Source of the DNA: an uncultured Clostridia bacterium | GTDB taxonomy: Bacteria; Bacillota; Clostridia; Oscillospirales; Acutalibacteraceae | Direction: 5' to 3' | NCBI GenBank assembly: GCA_947165755.1 | Contig: CAMVBR010000002.1 | Coordinates: 1-48,000 of the forward strand | DNA: 48,000 nt | Part shown: piece by piece, positions 17,269-26,061 of the stretch | Position numbering within the stretch: position 1 is the first letter of the stretch | How the letters are laid out: every line of letters begins with the position of its first letter | The notes under the pieces: model-generated | Seen by the model: only the letters and a program-made list of their open reading frames with translations | Told to the model about the DNA's origin: nothing | The model's database searches: none | Made by a program: the position numbers and the translations under genes

Positions 17269-17819
17269 CAGCTTTCCTCTGTATCAGGGGTGCGGTATAC
17301 CGTAAGCCGAATGCCCGAATACCGATATTCCTTCACAGCGGAAAGATAGCCGATCTGCACAGGAAGCTCTTCCTCGGGACGGGTCTCGCAAACAACAAGC
17401 GCCCCTTTATTCAATATGCGCGGCAAAAGCGCCGCCGCTTTTTCACACAACCCTTTTTCATAAGGCGGATCCATCAGCACAATGTCAAACGTACGGTCGG
17501 TGGAAGAAAGGAATGAAAACGCATCCGTCTGCAATACCGTACTCTGCGCACCGAAACCTGTGAGCGCAACGTTCTGCCTGATCAGAGCGACCGCCTTTTT
17601 GGAAGAATCCGTAAATACAACGTCCGCTGCCCCGCGGCTGAGCGCTTCCAGACCGAGCTGCCCCGTACCAGCGAACAGATCGAGCACATGTTTTCCCGGA
17701 AGGTCAAAATGCAGTATGCTGAAAAGAGCCTCCTTGACCTTATCTGTGGTGGGACGGATCTCCATACCGACCGGCGTCAAAAGCCGTCTGCCTCTCGCAC
17801 TCCCGGAAATGATTCGCAT
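17268..17819 (-). CDS. rsmD: 16S rRNA (guanine966-N2)-methyltransferase RsmD
   Basis: This 183-residue SAM-dependent methyltransferase has the RsmD start MRIISGSARGRRL, the RPTTDKVKEALFSIL motif, the SAM-binding loop DLFAGTGQLGLEALSRGA, and catalytic DPPY. It methylates G966 of 16S rRNA. It is the first gene of a five-gene operon (rsmD, coaD, coiled-coil, DUF4830, rsuA), with GGAGG upstream of the ATG at 17819 and a clear promoter. Confidence 0.96.
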   Translation of the reverse strand: MRIISGSARGRRLLTPVGMEIRPTTDKVKEALFSILHFDLPGKHVLDLFAGTGQLGLEALSRGAADVVFTDSSKKAVALIRQNVALTGFGAQSTVLQTDAFSFLSSTDRTFDIVLMDPPYEKGLCEKAAALLPRILNKGALVVCETRPEEELPVQIGYLSAVKEYRYSGIRLTVYRTPDTEES

Positions 17820-17847
17820 TACGTTCCTCCAAAGATTTATCTATAAT

Positions 17848-17877
17848 ATTATCACACCAAAAACAGTGTTTTGTCAA
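17848..17877 (-). promoter_or_regulatory. Promoter of the rsmD operon
   Basis: On the minus strand TTGACA (17877-17872), 18 bp and GATAAT (17853-17848), upstream of rsmD. Confidence 0.7.
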
Positions 17878-17922
17878 CCCTTAATTTTCACGGACGGACA
17901 AAACAGGTGCTTTTTTACGCAT

Positions 17923-19767
17923 TTATTGATTCTGAGGGTCTCTGAAAAATGCGTATATGCTGCGCGCCGCAGGTTCCGTGACCCCCGGGACGCTCATAAG
18001 ATCGTCGAGCGCCGCGTTTTTGATCGCAGCCAACGTCTTAAACCGGGCAAGCAGCAGCCCGGCGCGTTTTTTTCCTACACCCTCAATCGAAGTCAGAGTT
18101 CCCTCAAGCGTGTTTTTCTTTTTGCGCGTATGATGATAGGTGACCGCATACCTGTGTACCTCTTCCTGTATCTGCGAAACAAGCGAAAACACGGTACGTT
18201 TATCGTTGATCATGATCTCCCCGCCCCCATACGCAATCGCGCGGGTGCGGTGCTTGCCGTCCTTTACCATGCCGAAGAGGGGCACGTCGAAACCGTATTT
18301 TTCAAAGATCGGTCTGACCGCGTTCACCTGTCCGATACCGCCGTCCAAAAGAATCAAGTCCGGTTTTTTCCCGAAACCCTCTTCCGTGTTCTCGCCGTCT
18401 TTTTCTTTTTCATATTCCAGGATCCTGCGCTCCAGCACTTCCGCAAGCGAACGGTAATCATCCTGCCCCTCAAAAGATTTGATCATAAAGCGCTTATAAC
18501 AGCGTTTTCTCGGGCGGCCATCCGCAAATACTACCATGCCGCAAACGTTCTCCTGCCCTGCGGTGTTGGAAATATCGTATGCTTCAATATAGGAAGGACG
18601 CTCCGGGAGCCCGAGCGCTTCCTGCAGCTCGTAAAGAGCCGCGTTTTGTTTATCGTTGTAAGACAGCACTCTGGCAAGCTTTTCGGCTGCGTTTTTATTG
18701 GCAGTTTCCAAAAGCGTTTTGCTCTCCCCCGAGAGCGGCACATACAGCCGCACCTTTTTTTGGGCCAGCTGTGAAAAATAGGATTCCAAAAATTCTGCCT
18801 GCTCCAAAGGGGTATCGATACAGATGCGATCCGGGTAATCGTCAACGGAAGAATAAAAGCCGGAGAGCATCTCGGGGTAATCCTCTTCAGGATTTTCCAG
18901 CCGATCTACGATGAAGGTATTGGTATTCATGAAGGTACCGCCGCGAAACTGCATCACACAGATACAGGTTTTACCGCTCAGCGAGGAAACGCCGAACACG
19001 TCCTGGTTTTTACAGTTGGAGCATACCATGACCTGACGCTGTGCGGATTTTTCAATGGCGCGGATGCGATCCCGCAGCTTCATCGCTTTTTCAAATTCAA
19101 GATTTTCCGAGGCTTCTTCCATCTGCGCGGTGATCTTGCGCACGTATTCCGCCTTTCCGCCCTGAATAAAACTTATGGCGTCGTCAACGGCGGCGTTGTG
19201 TTCCTCCCGGGTAATAAGCCCTTTGCAAGCGCCTGCGCACAGCTTGATATAGTAATTCAGGCACGGCCTTGCGGAACGGTTGATATCCCTCGGAAATACC
19301 TTGCTGCAGTGCGGCAGCATAAAAATATCATACGCCTGCTTTACGGCGGTAGAAATCGCGTCTCCCGTTGTGTATGGCCCAAGATATTTCGCGCCGTCGT
19401 CTTCTTTCTGTTTTACGTCGTACAGCATTTTCCAGCTGTCCCCTGTAATTTTGACGTAGGTATACCCCTTATCGTCTTTAAGCAGGATATTGTATTTCGG
19501 CTTGTTCTGCTTGATGAGGCTGCATTCGAGCACAAGCGCCTCAAATTCACTGCCCACGATCACATAATCGAAATCATTGACGTGCGCCACCATCTGACGC
19601 ACCTTTGCAGTATGATTGTTCTGCGAACCGAAATACTGGCTCACGCGGTTTTTCAGCACCTTGGCTTTGCCGATATAAATGATCTCACCGCGTGCGTTTT
19701 TCATTATATAAACACCCGGCTCTTCGGGCAGGGCCATGGCTTTTTTTCTGAGCTCTTCAATTGTCAT
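17923..19767 (-). CDS. uvrC: Excinuclease ABC subunit C
   Basis: This 614-residue protein is UvrC, the nuclease that makes both incisions in nucleotide excision repair. The GIY-YIG domain (about 15-95; PGVYIMKN, IIYIGKA), a UVR domain (around MEEASENLEFEKAMKLRDRI), the RNase H-like C-terminal nuclease (YIEAYDISNTAGQ, LILLDGGIGQVNA) and terminal HhH repeats are all present. The start is placed at the ATG at 19767 (MTIEELRKKA); 20 extra codons upstream are not family-like and lack a ribosome site. Confidence 0.97.
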   Translation of the reverse strand: MTIEELRKKAMALPEEPGVYIMKNARGEIIYIGKAKVLKNRVSQYFGSQNNHTAKVRQMVAHVNDFDYVIVGSEFEALVLECSLIKQNKPKYNILLKDDKGYTYVKITGDSWKMLYDVKQKEDDGAKYLGPYTTGDAISTAVKQAYDIFMLPHCSKVFPRDINRSARPCLNYYIKLCAGACKGLITREEHNAAVDDAISFIQGGKAEYVRKITAQMEEASENLEFEKAMKLRDRIRAIEKSAQRQVMVCSNCKNQDVFGVSSLSGKTCICVMQFRGGTFMNTNTFIVDRLENPEEDYPEMLSGFYSSVDDYPDRICIDTPLEQAEFLESYFSQLAQKKVRLYVPLSGESKTLLETANKNAAEKLARVLSYNDKQNAALYELQEALGLPERPSYIEAYDISNTAGQENVCGMVVFADGRPRKRCYKRFMIKSFEGQDDYRSLAEVLERRILEYEKEKDGENTEEGFGKKPDLILLDGGIGQVNAVRPIFEKYGFDVPLFGMVKDGKHRTRAIAYGGGEIMINDKRTVFSLVSQIQEEVHRYAVTYHHTRKKKNTLEGTLTSIEGVGKKRAGLLLARFKTLAAIKNAALDDLMSVPGVTEPAARSIYAFFRDPQNQ

Positions 19768-19795
19768 GCATACCACGCCCTTCATGTAATATAAA

Positions 19796-19828
19796 TAAAA
19801 AGGTGTACCAAGCAAAAGCCGATACACC
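19796..19828 (-). terminator. Terminator between HPr and uvrC
   Basis: On the minus strand GGTGTA/TACACC (19828-19823, 19807-19802), with partial inner pairing, is followed by TTTTTATTT. It separates the short HPr transcript from uvrC and may act as a partial attenuator. Confidence 0.6.
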
Positions 19829-19846
19829 GTTTTGTGTTAAAATGTA

Positions 19847-20110
19847 TTACTCAGCAAAACCGGAGTTCACAAGATTCGAGAGCGCTTCCACAGCCTCGTT
19901 CTCATCAATTCCGTCGGCTATGATTCTGATCTCAGTACCGCCGGTCACCCCCAAAGAAAGCACACCGAGCAAGCTTTTTGCGTTGGCTCTGCGTTCTTCT
20001 TTTTCCACCCAAATGGAAGAACGGAACTCGTTTGCGCGCTGAATGAAAAACGTTGCGGGACGCGCATGCAAGCCGACCTGATTCTGAACCGTAATATCTT
20101 TATAAACCAT
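19847..20110 (-). CDS. ptsH: HPr family phosphocarrier protein
   Basis: This 87-residue protein is HPr-like. His15 in VGLHARPA is the phosphotransfer residue and Ser46 in AKSLLGVLSLG matches the site used by HPr kinase for catabolite control. HPr passes phosphate from enzyme I to sugar-specific PTS enzymes. No other PTS gene is in the window, so a regulatory (Crh-like) role is possible, although Crh proteins lack His15. The ATG at 20110 has AAGGAG about 10 bases upstream; residues encoded further upstream are not family-like. Confidence 0.9.
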   Translation of the reverse strand: MVYKDITVQNQVGLHARPATFFIQRANEFRSSIWVEKEERRANAKSLLGVLSLGVTGGTEIRIIADGIDENEAVEALSNLVNSGFAE

Positions 20111-20150
20111 ATACACAATATCTCCTTCTGAGCATTCACTGATCGTTATT

Positions 20151-20178
20151 ATTATATCACAAATAATAATAGCGTCAA
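20151..20178 (-). promoter_or_regulatory. Promoter of the HPr gene
   Basis: On the minus strand TTGACG (20178-20173), 16 bp and TATAAT (20156-20151). Confidence 0.75.
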
Positions 20179-20286
20179 TCAAAGATTATCAGAAAAGAAA
20201 TATTTCGTTTGTTAAACTAAATCCATCCAAAATTCAGAAAAATGATTTGTGCACAATAACCATAATAATTTGGCGCTTTTTTACAT

Positions 20287-21033
20287 TTACTCCAAATTAT
20301 CGGCGGACATCCTCATTTTATGCAGAATTTCATTGTCTTTTTCGGTCAATTCCGCTTGCGCCAAAAGCTCAGGTCGCCGTTCCAGCGTTCGCCGAAGAGA
20401 CTGTTCCCGTTTCCAGGCTTCGATGTTTGCGTGATGGCCTGATACGAGTACCGCAGGGACCTCTTTGCCGTTCCAACAGAACGGCTTTGTGTATTGAGGA
20501 TGCTCCAACAAACCGTTATAATGGCTTTCCCGGGCGTAGGCTTCCTCGTTCGGCAATACGCCTTCAACCATACGCGCAACACAATCCATCAGCACAAGCG
20601 CGGGCAGCTCTCCGCCGGTAAGAACGTAATCCCCGATCGAGATCTCTTCGTCCACGATCTCTTCCAGCACACGCTCGTCAACGCCCTCATAATGGCCGCA
20701 GAGCAGCGCGAGATTTTCTTCTGCGGCAAGCTCTTTTGCACGTTGCTGCGTCAGCACCTTGCCCTGCGGGGAGAGGTAAATCAGATGCGGCTTTTTTCCG
20801 AGCTCTCCGCAAAGCGCCCGATAGCAATCATAAATGGGCTGCGCCTGCATGAGCATGCCCATGCCGCCGCCGTAGGGAGAATCATCCACCCGGTTATGCT
20901 TATCCAGCGTATAGTCCCGTATGTTATGCGCGTGTACCTCAATGATCCCGGCACTCACAGCGCGCCCGATGATGCTTTCCGAATAAACGTGTTCGCACAT
21001 TTCGGGAAACAACGTAAGAATATCAATCCGCAT
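20287..21033 (-). CDS. trmD: tRNA (guanine37-N1)-methyltransferase
   Basis: This 248-residue protein is TrmD, a knotted SPOUT methyltransferase that makes m1G37 in tRNAs and prevents frameshifting. The motifs [36 protein letters not shown] and [16 protein letters not shown] are diagnostic. The start at 21033 overlaps the end of rimM by 11 bases. The usual rpsP and rplS neighbours are absent here; instead rimM-trmD follow an oxidoreductase and an IMPase gene. No terminator is evident downstream. Confidence 0.98.
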   Translation of the reverse strand: MRIDILTLFPEMCEHVYSESIIGRAVSAGIIEVHAHNIRDYTLDKHNRVDDSPYGGGMGMLMQAQPIYDCYRALCGELGKKPHLIYLSPQGKVLTQQRAKELAAEENLALLCGHYEGVDERVLEEIVDEEISIGDYVLTGGELPALVLMDCVARMVEGVLPNEEAYARESHYNGLLEHPQYTKPFCWNGKEVPAVLVSGHHANIEAWKREQSLRRTLERRPELLAQAELTEKDNEILHKMRMSADNLE

Positions 21034-21544
21034 CGTCGAAGATCCCCTTGAGCGGCCGGATAAACACGCGGTCGTTTTCAACGTCAGCGTCGATCACAAC
21101 GTCCTTGATCGCGGGCAAAAGATATTCCCTGCCCTTTTCATCCGTTACCGCCCAAACGTCGTTCGCACCGGTTTTGGATATATCCGTCAGCGTGCCGTAA
21201 CACACGTCAGGATCGTCTGCGTCCAAAACCCGGCATCCGATCAGCTCTTCAATAAACCACACGCCGGCTTTGAGCCGGATATCACTGCGGCGAATATACA
21301 GCATCTTATTCCGAAGCGTTTCCGCCTTTTCGATGCTGTCATAGCCTTCCAGCTGCATCAGGATCATATTTTTGTGCGACCTGCAGGAAAGCACCCTTAC
21401 GGGCGCTTCCCCTTTGCCGTCAAAAAAGACCGTATTAAAATGCTTTGCAAAATCAGGCTCGTCGCACCAGGGATTGATCTTCACCTCGCCCCGGATGCCG
21501 TGCGTGGAAACGATCAGTCCGAGTTCCAGATACGCTTTGATCAT
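21023..21544 (-). CDS. rimM: Ribosome maturation factor RimM
   Basis: This 173-residue protein is RimM, which binds S19 and assists maturation of the 30S head. The N-terminal [17 protein letters not shown] motif and the C-terminal PRC-barrel text ([23 protein letters not shown] region) are clear. The ATG at 21544 overlaps the stop of the upstream oxidoreductase gene as ATGA, so the translation genes are coupled to a metabolic gene. Confidence 0.97.
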   Translation of the reverse strand: MIKAYLELGLIVSTHGIRGEVKINPWCDEPDFAKHFNTVFFDGKGEAPVRVLSCRSHKNMILMQLEGYDSIEKAETLRNKMLYIRRSDIRLKAGVWFIEELIGCRVLDADDPDVCYGTLTDISKTGANDVWAVTDEKGREYLLPAIKDVVIDADVENDRVFIRPLKGIFDDAD

Positions 21545-22692
21545 ATCTCGGGAATATCCAGCGTGATCTCTTTGCCGAGGCGCGCGGACTTGGCGATGCC
21601 GTCGATGATCGCCTGATTGTATATGATCTGTGAAGAAGGTACGGGCGCGGCGCCGTTTTCTTTTACTGCGTCGATGAACAGACGGATCTTCTTATAGAAA
21701 TTATCCACGTCGTCATGCTTCATATCCACTTCGTACTCGATCTCTTCGCCTGCGACCGTCTTATAGATTTTCAGCGGACCGCCGATGGAGCCGTTCCAGC
21801 ATTCGGTAGAGGGCACTCTCAAACCGCCCTTGGTGCCGAGGATGATGGTATCGCCGGGGGTATCCAGATTCATCGCCCAGGAGATACGGAAATCGAGTAC
21901 GATGTCGCCTTCGAGACGGATAAAAGCAGCCGCGAAATCATCAACGGTGAATACGTCGGCATACTCTGGGTGATTGGGATAATACGCGGGATCCGTGCCG
22001 AAGAACGCGGAGGTATAACCGGAAACAGAGAGGGGCTTCGGATAACCGATGGCGTTAAGCACCATATCAAGGGAATAGCAGCCGATATCGCCGAGTGCGC
22101 CGAGGCCTGCGGTTTTCTCTTCGATGAAGGAGGTGCCGTAAGGCGTGGGGATACCTCTTCTTCTGCCGCCGCCGGTCTGGATGTAATAGATCTTACCGAG
22201 CTCGCCGGACTGTACGATCTTTTTCAGCATCTGCATGTTGGGATCGAACCGGGGCTGGAAGCCGATGGAAAGGATCTTGCCGCTGGCCTTTTCCGCTTTG
22301 CAGATGGCCACAGCCTCCTCCAGCGTTACGCACATGGGTTTTTCGAGCAGCACGTTGACGCCGTGCTCCAGCGCGTAGATGGTGCACTCCGCATGGGTCT
22401 TGTTATAGGTGCAAACGCTGACTGCGTCGAGCTCCTCGGCGTCGATCATGGATTTATGATCCGGATACAAATGAACACTCTCGATGCCGTTGGCCTTGCA
22501 GAATTTTTCCGCCTTGCCGGGGATCAGATCCGCTGCGGCAACGATCTCCACGTCTTTGCACTTCAGGTAATTCGCAACGTGCGCTTCGGCGATCCATCCG
22601 GTGCCGATAATGCCGACCTTTACCTTTTTTCCGGTAAGGGCTTCTTTTTTTTCTTCCACCGTTTCCTTGAATCTGTCAAGAATGTTTGCCAT
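21541..22692 (-). CDS. Gfo/Idh/MocA family oxidoreductase
   Basis: This 383-residue NAD(P)-dependent dehydrogenase has a Rossmann motif GIIGTGWIA (27-35), the catalytic EKP motif (117-119) and a C-terminal alpha/beta substrate domain. The family oxidises or epimerises sugars, inositols and derivatives; the substrate is unknown. About 22 charged residues precede the Rossmann fold. Start at 22692 with GGAGGAAA upstream. It follows an IMPase gene by 17 bases, which hints at inositol or sugar phosphate metabolism. Confidence 0.9.
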   Translation of the reverse strand: MANILDRFKETVEEKKEALTGKKVKVGIIGTGWIAEAHVANYLKCKDVEIVAAADLIPGKAEKFCKANGIESVHLYPDHKSMIDAEELDAVSVCTYNKTHAECTIYALEHGVNVLLEKPMCVTLEEAVAICKAEKASGKILSIGFQPRFDPNMQMLKKIVQSGELGKIYYIQTGGGRRRGIPTPYGTSFIEEKTAGLGALGDIGCYSLDMVLNAIGYPKPLSVSGYTSAFFGTDPAYYPNHPEYADVFTVDDFAAAFIRLEGDIVLDFRISWAMNLDTPGDTIILGTKGGLRVPSTECWNGSIGGPLKIYKTVAGEEIEYEVDMKHDDVDNFYKKIRLFIDAVKENGAAPVPSSQIIYNQAIIDGIAKSARLGKEITLDIPEI

Positions 22693-22709
22693 CTAAATTT
22701 CCTCCGATG

Positions 22710-23510
22710 TTATTTATTTAATAACTGCAGCATTTCGGAATGCAGCAGCTTATTTGAACATAGAACGGACGTTTTTTCACCTGTTTTCGGAAGATCACCC
22801 GTATAATCAGTTATCATTCCGCCTGCTTCGGTAAGAATCAGCAGCCCGGCAGCAAAATCCCATGGGGAAAGAATATCTTCAAAGTAGGCGTCCACCCTTC
22901 CGCCGGCTACGTAACAAACATCCAGCGCGGCGGAACCGCTGCGGCGAACGTCGGCACATTTCATAAACACGTTGTATACACGGTCGAACGTCTCCCTGCC
23001 ATATTGGTCACGGTTATAGGGAGATGTGCCGAACAACATCAAAGCAGTATCCAACGAACGCCCGGATACCCTGATCGGACTGCCGTTCAGAAAAGCACCG
23101 CCCCCGAGTGAAGCATGGAACATCTCGTCCATGTAAGGGTCGTATACGGCACCAAACAGAGGCTTTGCGTCGTAATATAACGCAACGCTGATAGCGCTGT
23201 GTTTCATATCGTGAATAAAATTCGTCGTGCCGTCGATCGGATCGATCACAAAACAATACGCATCCTTAAAGCAACTGCCGTCATTATCCTTTTCCTCGGC
23301 AAAGAACCTTGCCTGCGGATATAAAGCGGCCAACCGTGAGATCAGCGTATTCTGTACTTTCACATCGAACGAAGTCACAAAATTCGCAGCGCCGGGTTTA
23401 ACGGCGATCGCGCCGTCCTGAGATTCCACGTTTTGCACGGAACGAACTTCAGCGCCGCATGATCTTATAATTTCGATTATTTTTCGTTGATTTTCTATTG
23501 TTACTTCCAT
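22710..23510 (-). CDS. Inositol monophosphatase family protein
   Basis: This 266-residue protein has the IMPase metal-site motifs: AEE (71-73), DPIDGTTNF (90-98) and SPWDFAAGLLILTEAGG near the C-terminus. Members dephosphorylate inositol-1-phosphate or related sugar and nucleotide phosphates. The ATG at 23510 shares one base with the GNAT gene's stop. The adjacent oxidoreductase may act on the dephosphorylated product (inference). Confidence 0.92.
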   Translation of the reverse strand: MEVTIENQRKIIEIIRSCGAEVRSVQNVESQDGAIAVKPGAANFVTSFDVKVQNTLISRLAALYPQARFFAEEKDNDGSCFKDAYCFVIDPIDGTTNFIHDMKHSAISVALYYDAKPLFGAVYDPYMDEMFHASLGGGAFLNGSPIRVSGRSLDTALMLFGTSPYNRDQYGRETFDRVYNVFMKCADVRRSGSAALDVCYVAGGRVDAYFEDILSPWDFAAGLLILTEAGGMITDYTGDLPKTGEKTSVLCSNKLLHSEMLQLLNK

Positions 23511-24073
23511 TATTTATCGAATGTAATGGCCATAGCGAGGCCGAACCGCGTTGTGATCAGATGCTGGAAGCCGTTTTGTTCAAAAAAACGGATCTGGTCG
23601 GCATTATCGGCGTCGCAAACGAGCATCAGACCTTTAACGTATTTCTTCTTCAGCTGTGCCTTCAACGTAGAAAGGAGCAGGCCGCCGACGCCTTGATTCT
23701 GACTCGACAGCGCTACGTTCACGTAGCAGTGCGCCGGGTATTCCTTACGGTACATACCGAATTTCAGGAGATTGAATTTTGCGTCGACGTACCTTCTCGC
23801 GCTGATCATTGCCGCCTGCGGAATATACTTTTCCAAAAAGACTTTTTCAAAATTATTAAAATTCTCGCTGCAAAGGATATACCCAACCACCTTACCATTG
23901 TCGTCAACAGCAACAAAACAGTTTTCACGCTCGTTTTCCAGGTAATACGTGCAGTATATCAAAAGACAAAGCTTTTTCGTCTCTTCTTTGGCGTCTTTGC
24001 ATCCCGCGTTTTCCAAACAAATCTGTTCCACCTGCTCGCGGTCGCTTAAAATATAAGGTCTTACGGATAACAT
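23510..24073 (-). CDS. GNAT family N-acetyltransferase
   Basis: This 187-residue GNAT protein contains the beta4/beta5 region CYVNVALSSQNQGVGGLLLSTLKAQLKKK, with the acetyl-CoA pyrophosphate loop QNQGVGG, and the terminal IRFFEQNGFQHL motif. Its substrate is unknown. The start is the ATG at 24073 (MLSVRPYILSD), 7 bases from AGAGGTG; a GTG three codons upstream is part of that ribosome site. It heads the operon continuing with IMPase, oxidoreductase, rimM and trmD. Confidence 0.87.
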   Translation of the reverse strand: MLSVRPYILSDREQVEQICLENAGCKDAKEETKKLCLLIYCTYYLENERENCFVAVDDNGKVVGYILCSENFNNFEKVFLEKYIPQAAMISARRYVDAKFNLLKFGMYRKEYPAHCYVNVALSSQNQGVGGLLLSTLKAQLKKKYVKGLMLVCDADNADQIRFFEQNGFQHLITTRFGLAMAITFDK

Positions 24074-24140
24074 ATATTTCACCTCTTTTATATATTTTAC
24101 TATTAAAAATCAAAAATGTCTATAAAAAACGAAAAATTTG

Positions 24141-24149
24141 TGCTACAAT
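24141..24149 (+). promoter_or_regulatory. Extended -10 promoter of the second oxidoreductase gene
   Basis: TGC-TACAAT is an extended -10 element, 22 bases before the TTG start. No convincing -35 box is present. Confidence 0.5.
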
Positions 24150-24170
24150 TAAAAAAAAGAAGGTGATAAT

Positions 24171-25142
24171 TTGAAATTCGGAAGCATCGGCACGTCATGG
24201 ATCTGCGAGGCGTATCTTTCCGCCGCCGAAAAACAGGGCGGCATGGAATATACCGCTGCGTATTCCAGATCCAAAGAAACGGGAATCGTGTTTGCGAAGA
24301 AGCACGGCGCAGAAATAGTTTTTACCGACCTTAAGGAAATGGCGCAAAGCGATCTGATCGAAGCCGTTTATATCGCAAGCCCGAACCGGTTTCATTACGA
24401 ACAGAGCAAGCTGTTTTTAAGCCACGGAAAACACGTTATGTGCGAAAAGCCCATGACGACCACAAAAGAAGAAGAAGCGGAACTGATTTCCCTTGCGGAA
24501 CAAAAAGGGCTTGTGTATACAGAGGCGATCATGTCGATCCATACGCCCGCGTTCCAAACACTCCGGCAGGCGATCCGGCAGATCGGAACGATCCGTACGG
24601 TCGATCTTGTATTTTGCCAGCTTTCATCAAAATATCCGGCTTATCTGGAAGGCAGGAATCCGAATATATTCAATCCGGAGATGCACGCAGGCTGCCTGAT
24701 GGATATCGGCGTATACAACGTATACCTTGCAGCCGCGCTGTTCGGCAAACCGAACAAAATCATATCGGATGCGGTATTTCTTCCATCCGGCGCGGACGCT
24801 TCCGGGGTCGCTGTTCTGAAATACGATGATATGACCGTAAATCTGATCTATTCCAAGGTAGGTCAAAATTACGCGCCCAGTGAGATCATCGGCGATCGTG
24901 GTACGATCAGCATTGCTTCCGTTTCACAGCTCACCGGGATAGAGCTGACCACAAAGGAAAAACAGAGCATCCTTGCCGCGCACGATATTTCACGCGATGA
25001 GATCATGGGCGCGGAAGCCGCCTATTTCAGAGACGCCATAGAGAAAGGCCCCGGGGCGGAATACGTTTTTGCCAGAGATACCTCTCTTCTGGTGCGGGAG
25101 ATCACAGATGAGATCCGACGGCAGAACGGATTTCCGTTTTAA
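24171..25142 (+). CDS. Gfo/Idh/MocA family oxidoreductase (second, unrelated position)
   Basis: This 323-residue protein has a Rossmann start FGSIGTSWIC, EKP at 92-94 (MCEKPM) and a substrate-binding C-terminal half, like dihydrodiol and sugar dehydrogenases. The initiation codon is TTG at 24171, chosen because AAGGTGA lies at proper spacing and the Rossmann fold begins at once. It is divergent from the GNAT operon, and its stop overlaps that of the convergent HAD gene by 4 bases. Substrate unknown. Confidence 0.9.
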   Translation: MKFGSIGTSWICEAYLSAAEKQGGMEYTAAYSRSKETGIVFAKKHGAEIVFTDLKEMAQSDLIEAVYIASPNRFHYEQSKLFLSHGKHVMCEKPMTTTKEEEAELISLAEQKGLVYTEAIMSIHTPAFQTLRQAIRQIGTIRTVDLVFCQLSSKYPAYLEGRNPNIFNPEMHAGCLMDIGVYNVYLAAALFGKPNKIISDAVFLPSGADASGVAVLKYDDMTVNLIYSKVGQNYAPSEIIGDRGTISIASVSQLTGIELTTKEKQSILAAHDISRDEIMGAEAAYFRDAIEKGPGAEYVFARDTSLLVREITDEIRRQNGFPF

Positions 25143-25954
25143 TTCGATCCGGCGTCCAGTAATTCGATCACGTGCGCTACCGCGCCGCTGTCGTTGCCGC
25201 GAACCGTAACGTCAGCAACCGCAACGGCTGCAGCGCTGCCGTTTTCCGGTACAAAACCCACAGCGGCAGCTTTCAGCATATCAACGTCATTCTCTCCGTC
25301 CCCTACGGCATAAACGTGACGTTTATCGATTCCAAGCAGCGAAGCAAGACGAAGAAGACCTTGTCCTTTGTCCGCTTCCTTTCGTATGATCTCAACGTAT
25401 TCACCGGTGGAGGGGATGTATTTCAGATCGTATTTACCGATCTCCCCATCCAGCCAGCGCTGCACTTCCCGAGCGCATTTCCCGCCGCAGCTCAGCATGA
25501 TCTTAACGAAGGGCGTATTCGCCTCTCTCACGTCTTCGATCTCGTTCCAGCAGATATCCTGCATAAGGAAGTGATTTCTTGAGCGGTCGTTAAGGCGGAT
25601 CGCATAAGAGCGAAAATCGGCAGAATACAGTTCAACACATACGGAAGGGAACCGCCCCAGCAGCGCCGGCACAAGCATGGCGTCCTCCCTTTCGATCCCG
25701 CAGCAGAAAACGGTTTTTTCTTTTCCGTAATCATACGCCATGATTCCGTTGGCGAGCAGTACCGGGGCGTTGACGATATCGGGCGCGTATTTGTGGAATC
25801 CCTGTTTTGTACGCCCGGTGCACACCGTAAACATACCGCCCTGCGACAGGAAATAATGCAGCGCATCGCGCACGTCTGCTGAAATCTCCCCATTTGAATC
25901 CGCAAGCGTTCCGTCAAAGTCCGACGCCAACAGAAATCCGCTGAATTTACCCAT
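25139..25954 (-). CDS. Cof-type HAD superfamily phosphatase
   Basis: This 271-residue protein has HAD motif I DFDGT (Asp12, Asp14), a large C2B cap domain, a motif III lysine in EADKGQGL, and motif IV VYAVGDGENDVDML. Cof-type enzymes dephosphorylate sugar phosphates and cofactors in the cytoplasm. AAGGAG precedes the ATG at 25954. It is divergent from the aldolase gene, which may share its pathway. Confidence 0.92.
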   Translation of the reverse strand: MGKFSGFLLASDFDGTLADSNGEISADVRDALHYFLSQGGMFTVCTGRTKQGFHKYAPDIVNAPVLLANGIMAYDYGKEKTVFCCGIEREDAMLVPALLGRFPSVCVELYSADFRSYAIRLNDRSRNHFLMQDICWNEIEDVREANTPFVKIMLSCGGKCAREVQRWLDGEIGKYDLKYIPSTGEYVEIIRKEADKGQGLLRLASLLGIDKRHVYAVGDGENDVDMLKAAAVGFVPENGSAAAVAVADVTVRGNDSGAVAHVIELLDAGSN

Positions 25955-25976
25955 ACCGCACCGTCTCCTTTATTTC

Positions 25977-26005
25977 ATTTTATCATACGCTCTTTTGAGA
26001 CGCAA
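25977..26005 (-). promoter_or_regulatory. Promoter of the HAD gene
   Basis: On the minus strand TTGCGT (26005-26000), 17 bp and TAAAAT (25982-25977). Confidence 0.5.
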
Positions 26006-26014
26006 GAAAAACCG

Positions 26015-26042
26015 TTGACTTTTCCGCTGATTTGCCTATACT
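26015..26042 (+). promoter_or_regulatory. Promoter of the aldolase gene
   Basis: TTGACT (26015-26020), 16 bp and TATACT (26037-26042). The transcript would have a leader of only about 12 bases. Confidence 0.65.
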
Positions 26043-26061
26043 TTAGTTTGAGGTGATATTA

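Noticed and set aside
17482-18774. A 430-codon plus-strand frame opposite rsmD and uvrC
   Set aside because: It crosses two convincing genes and their promoter on the other strand and has no family-like sequence.
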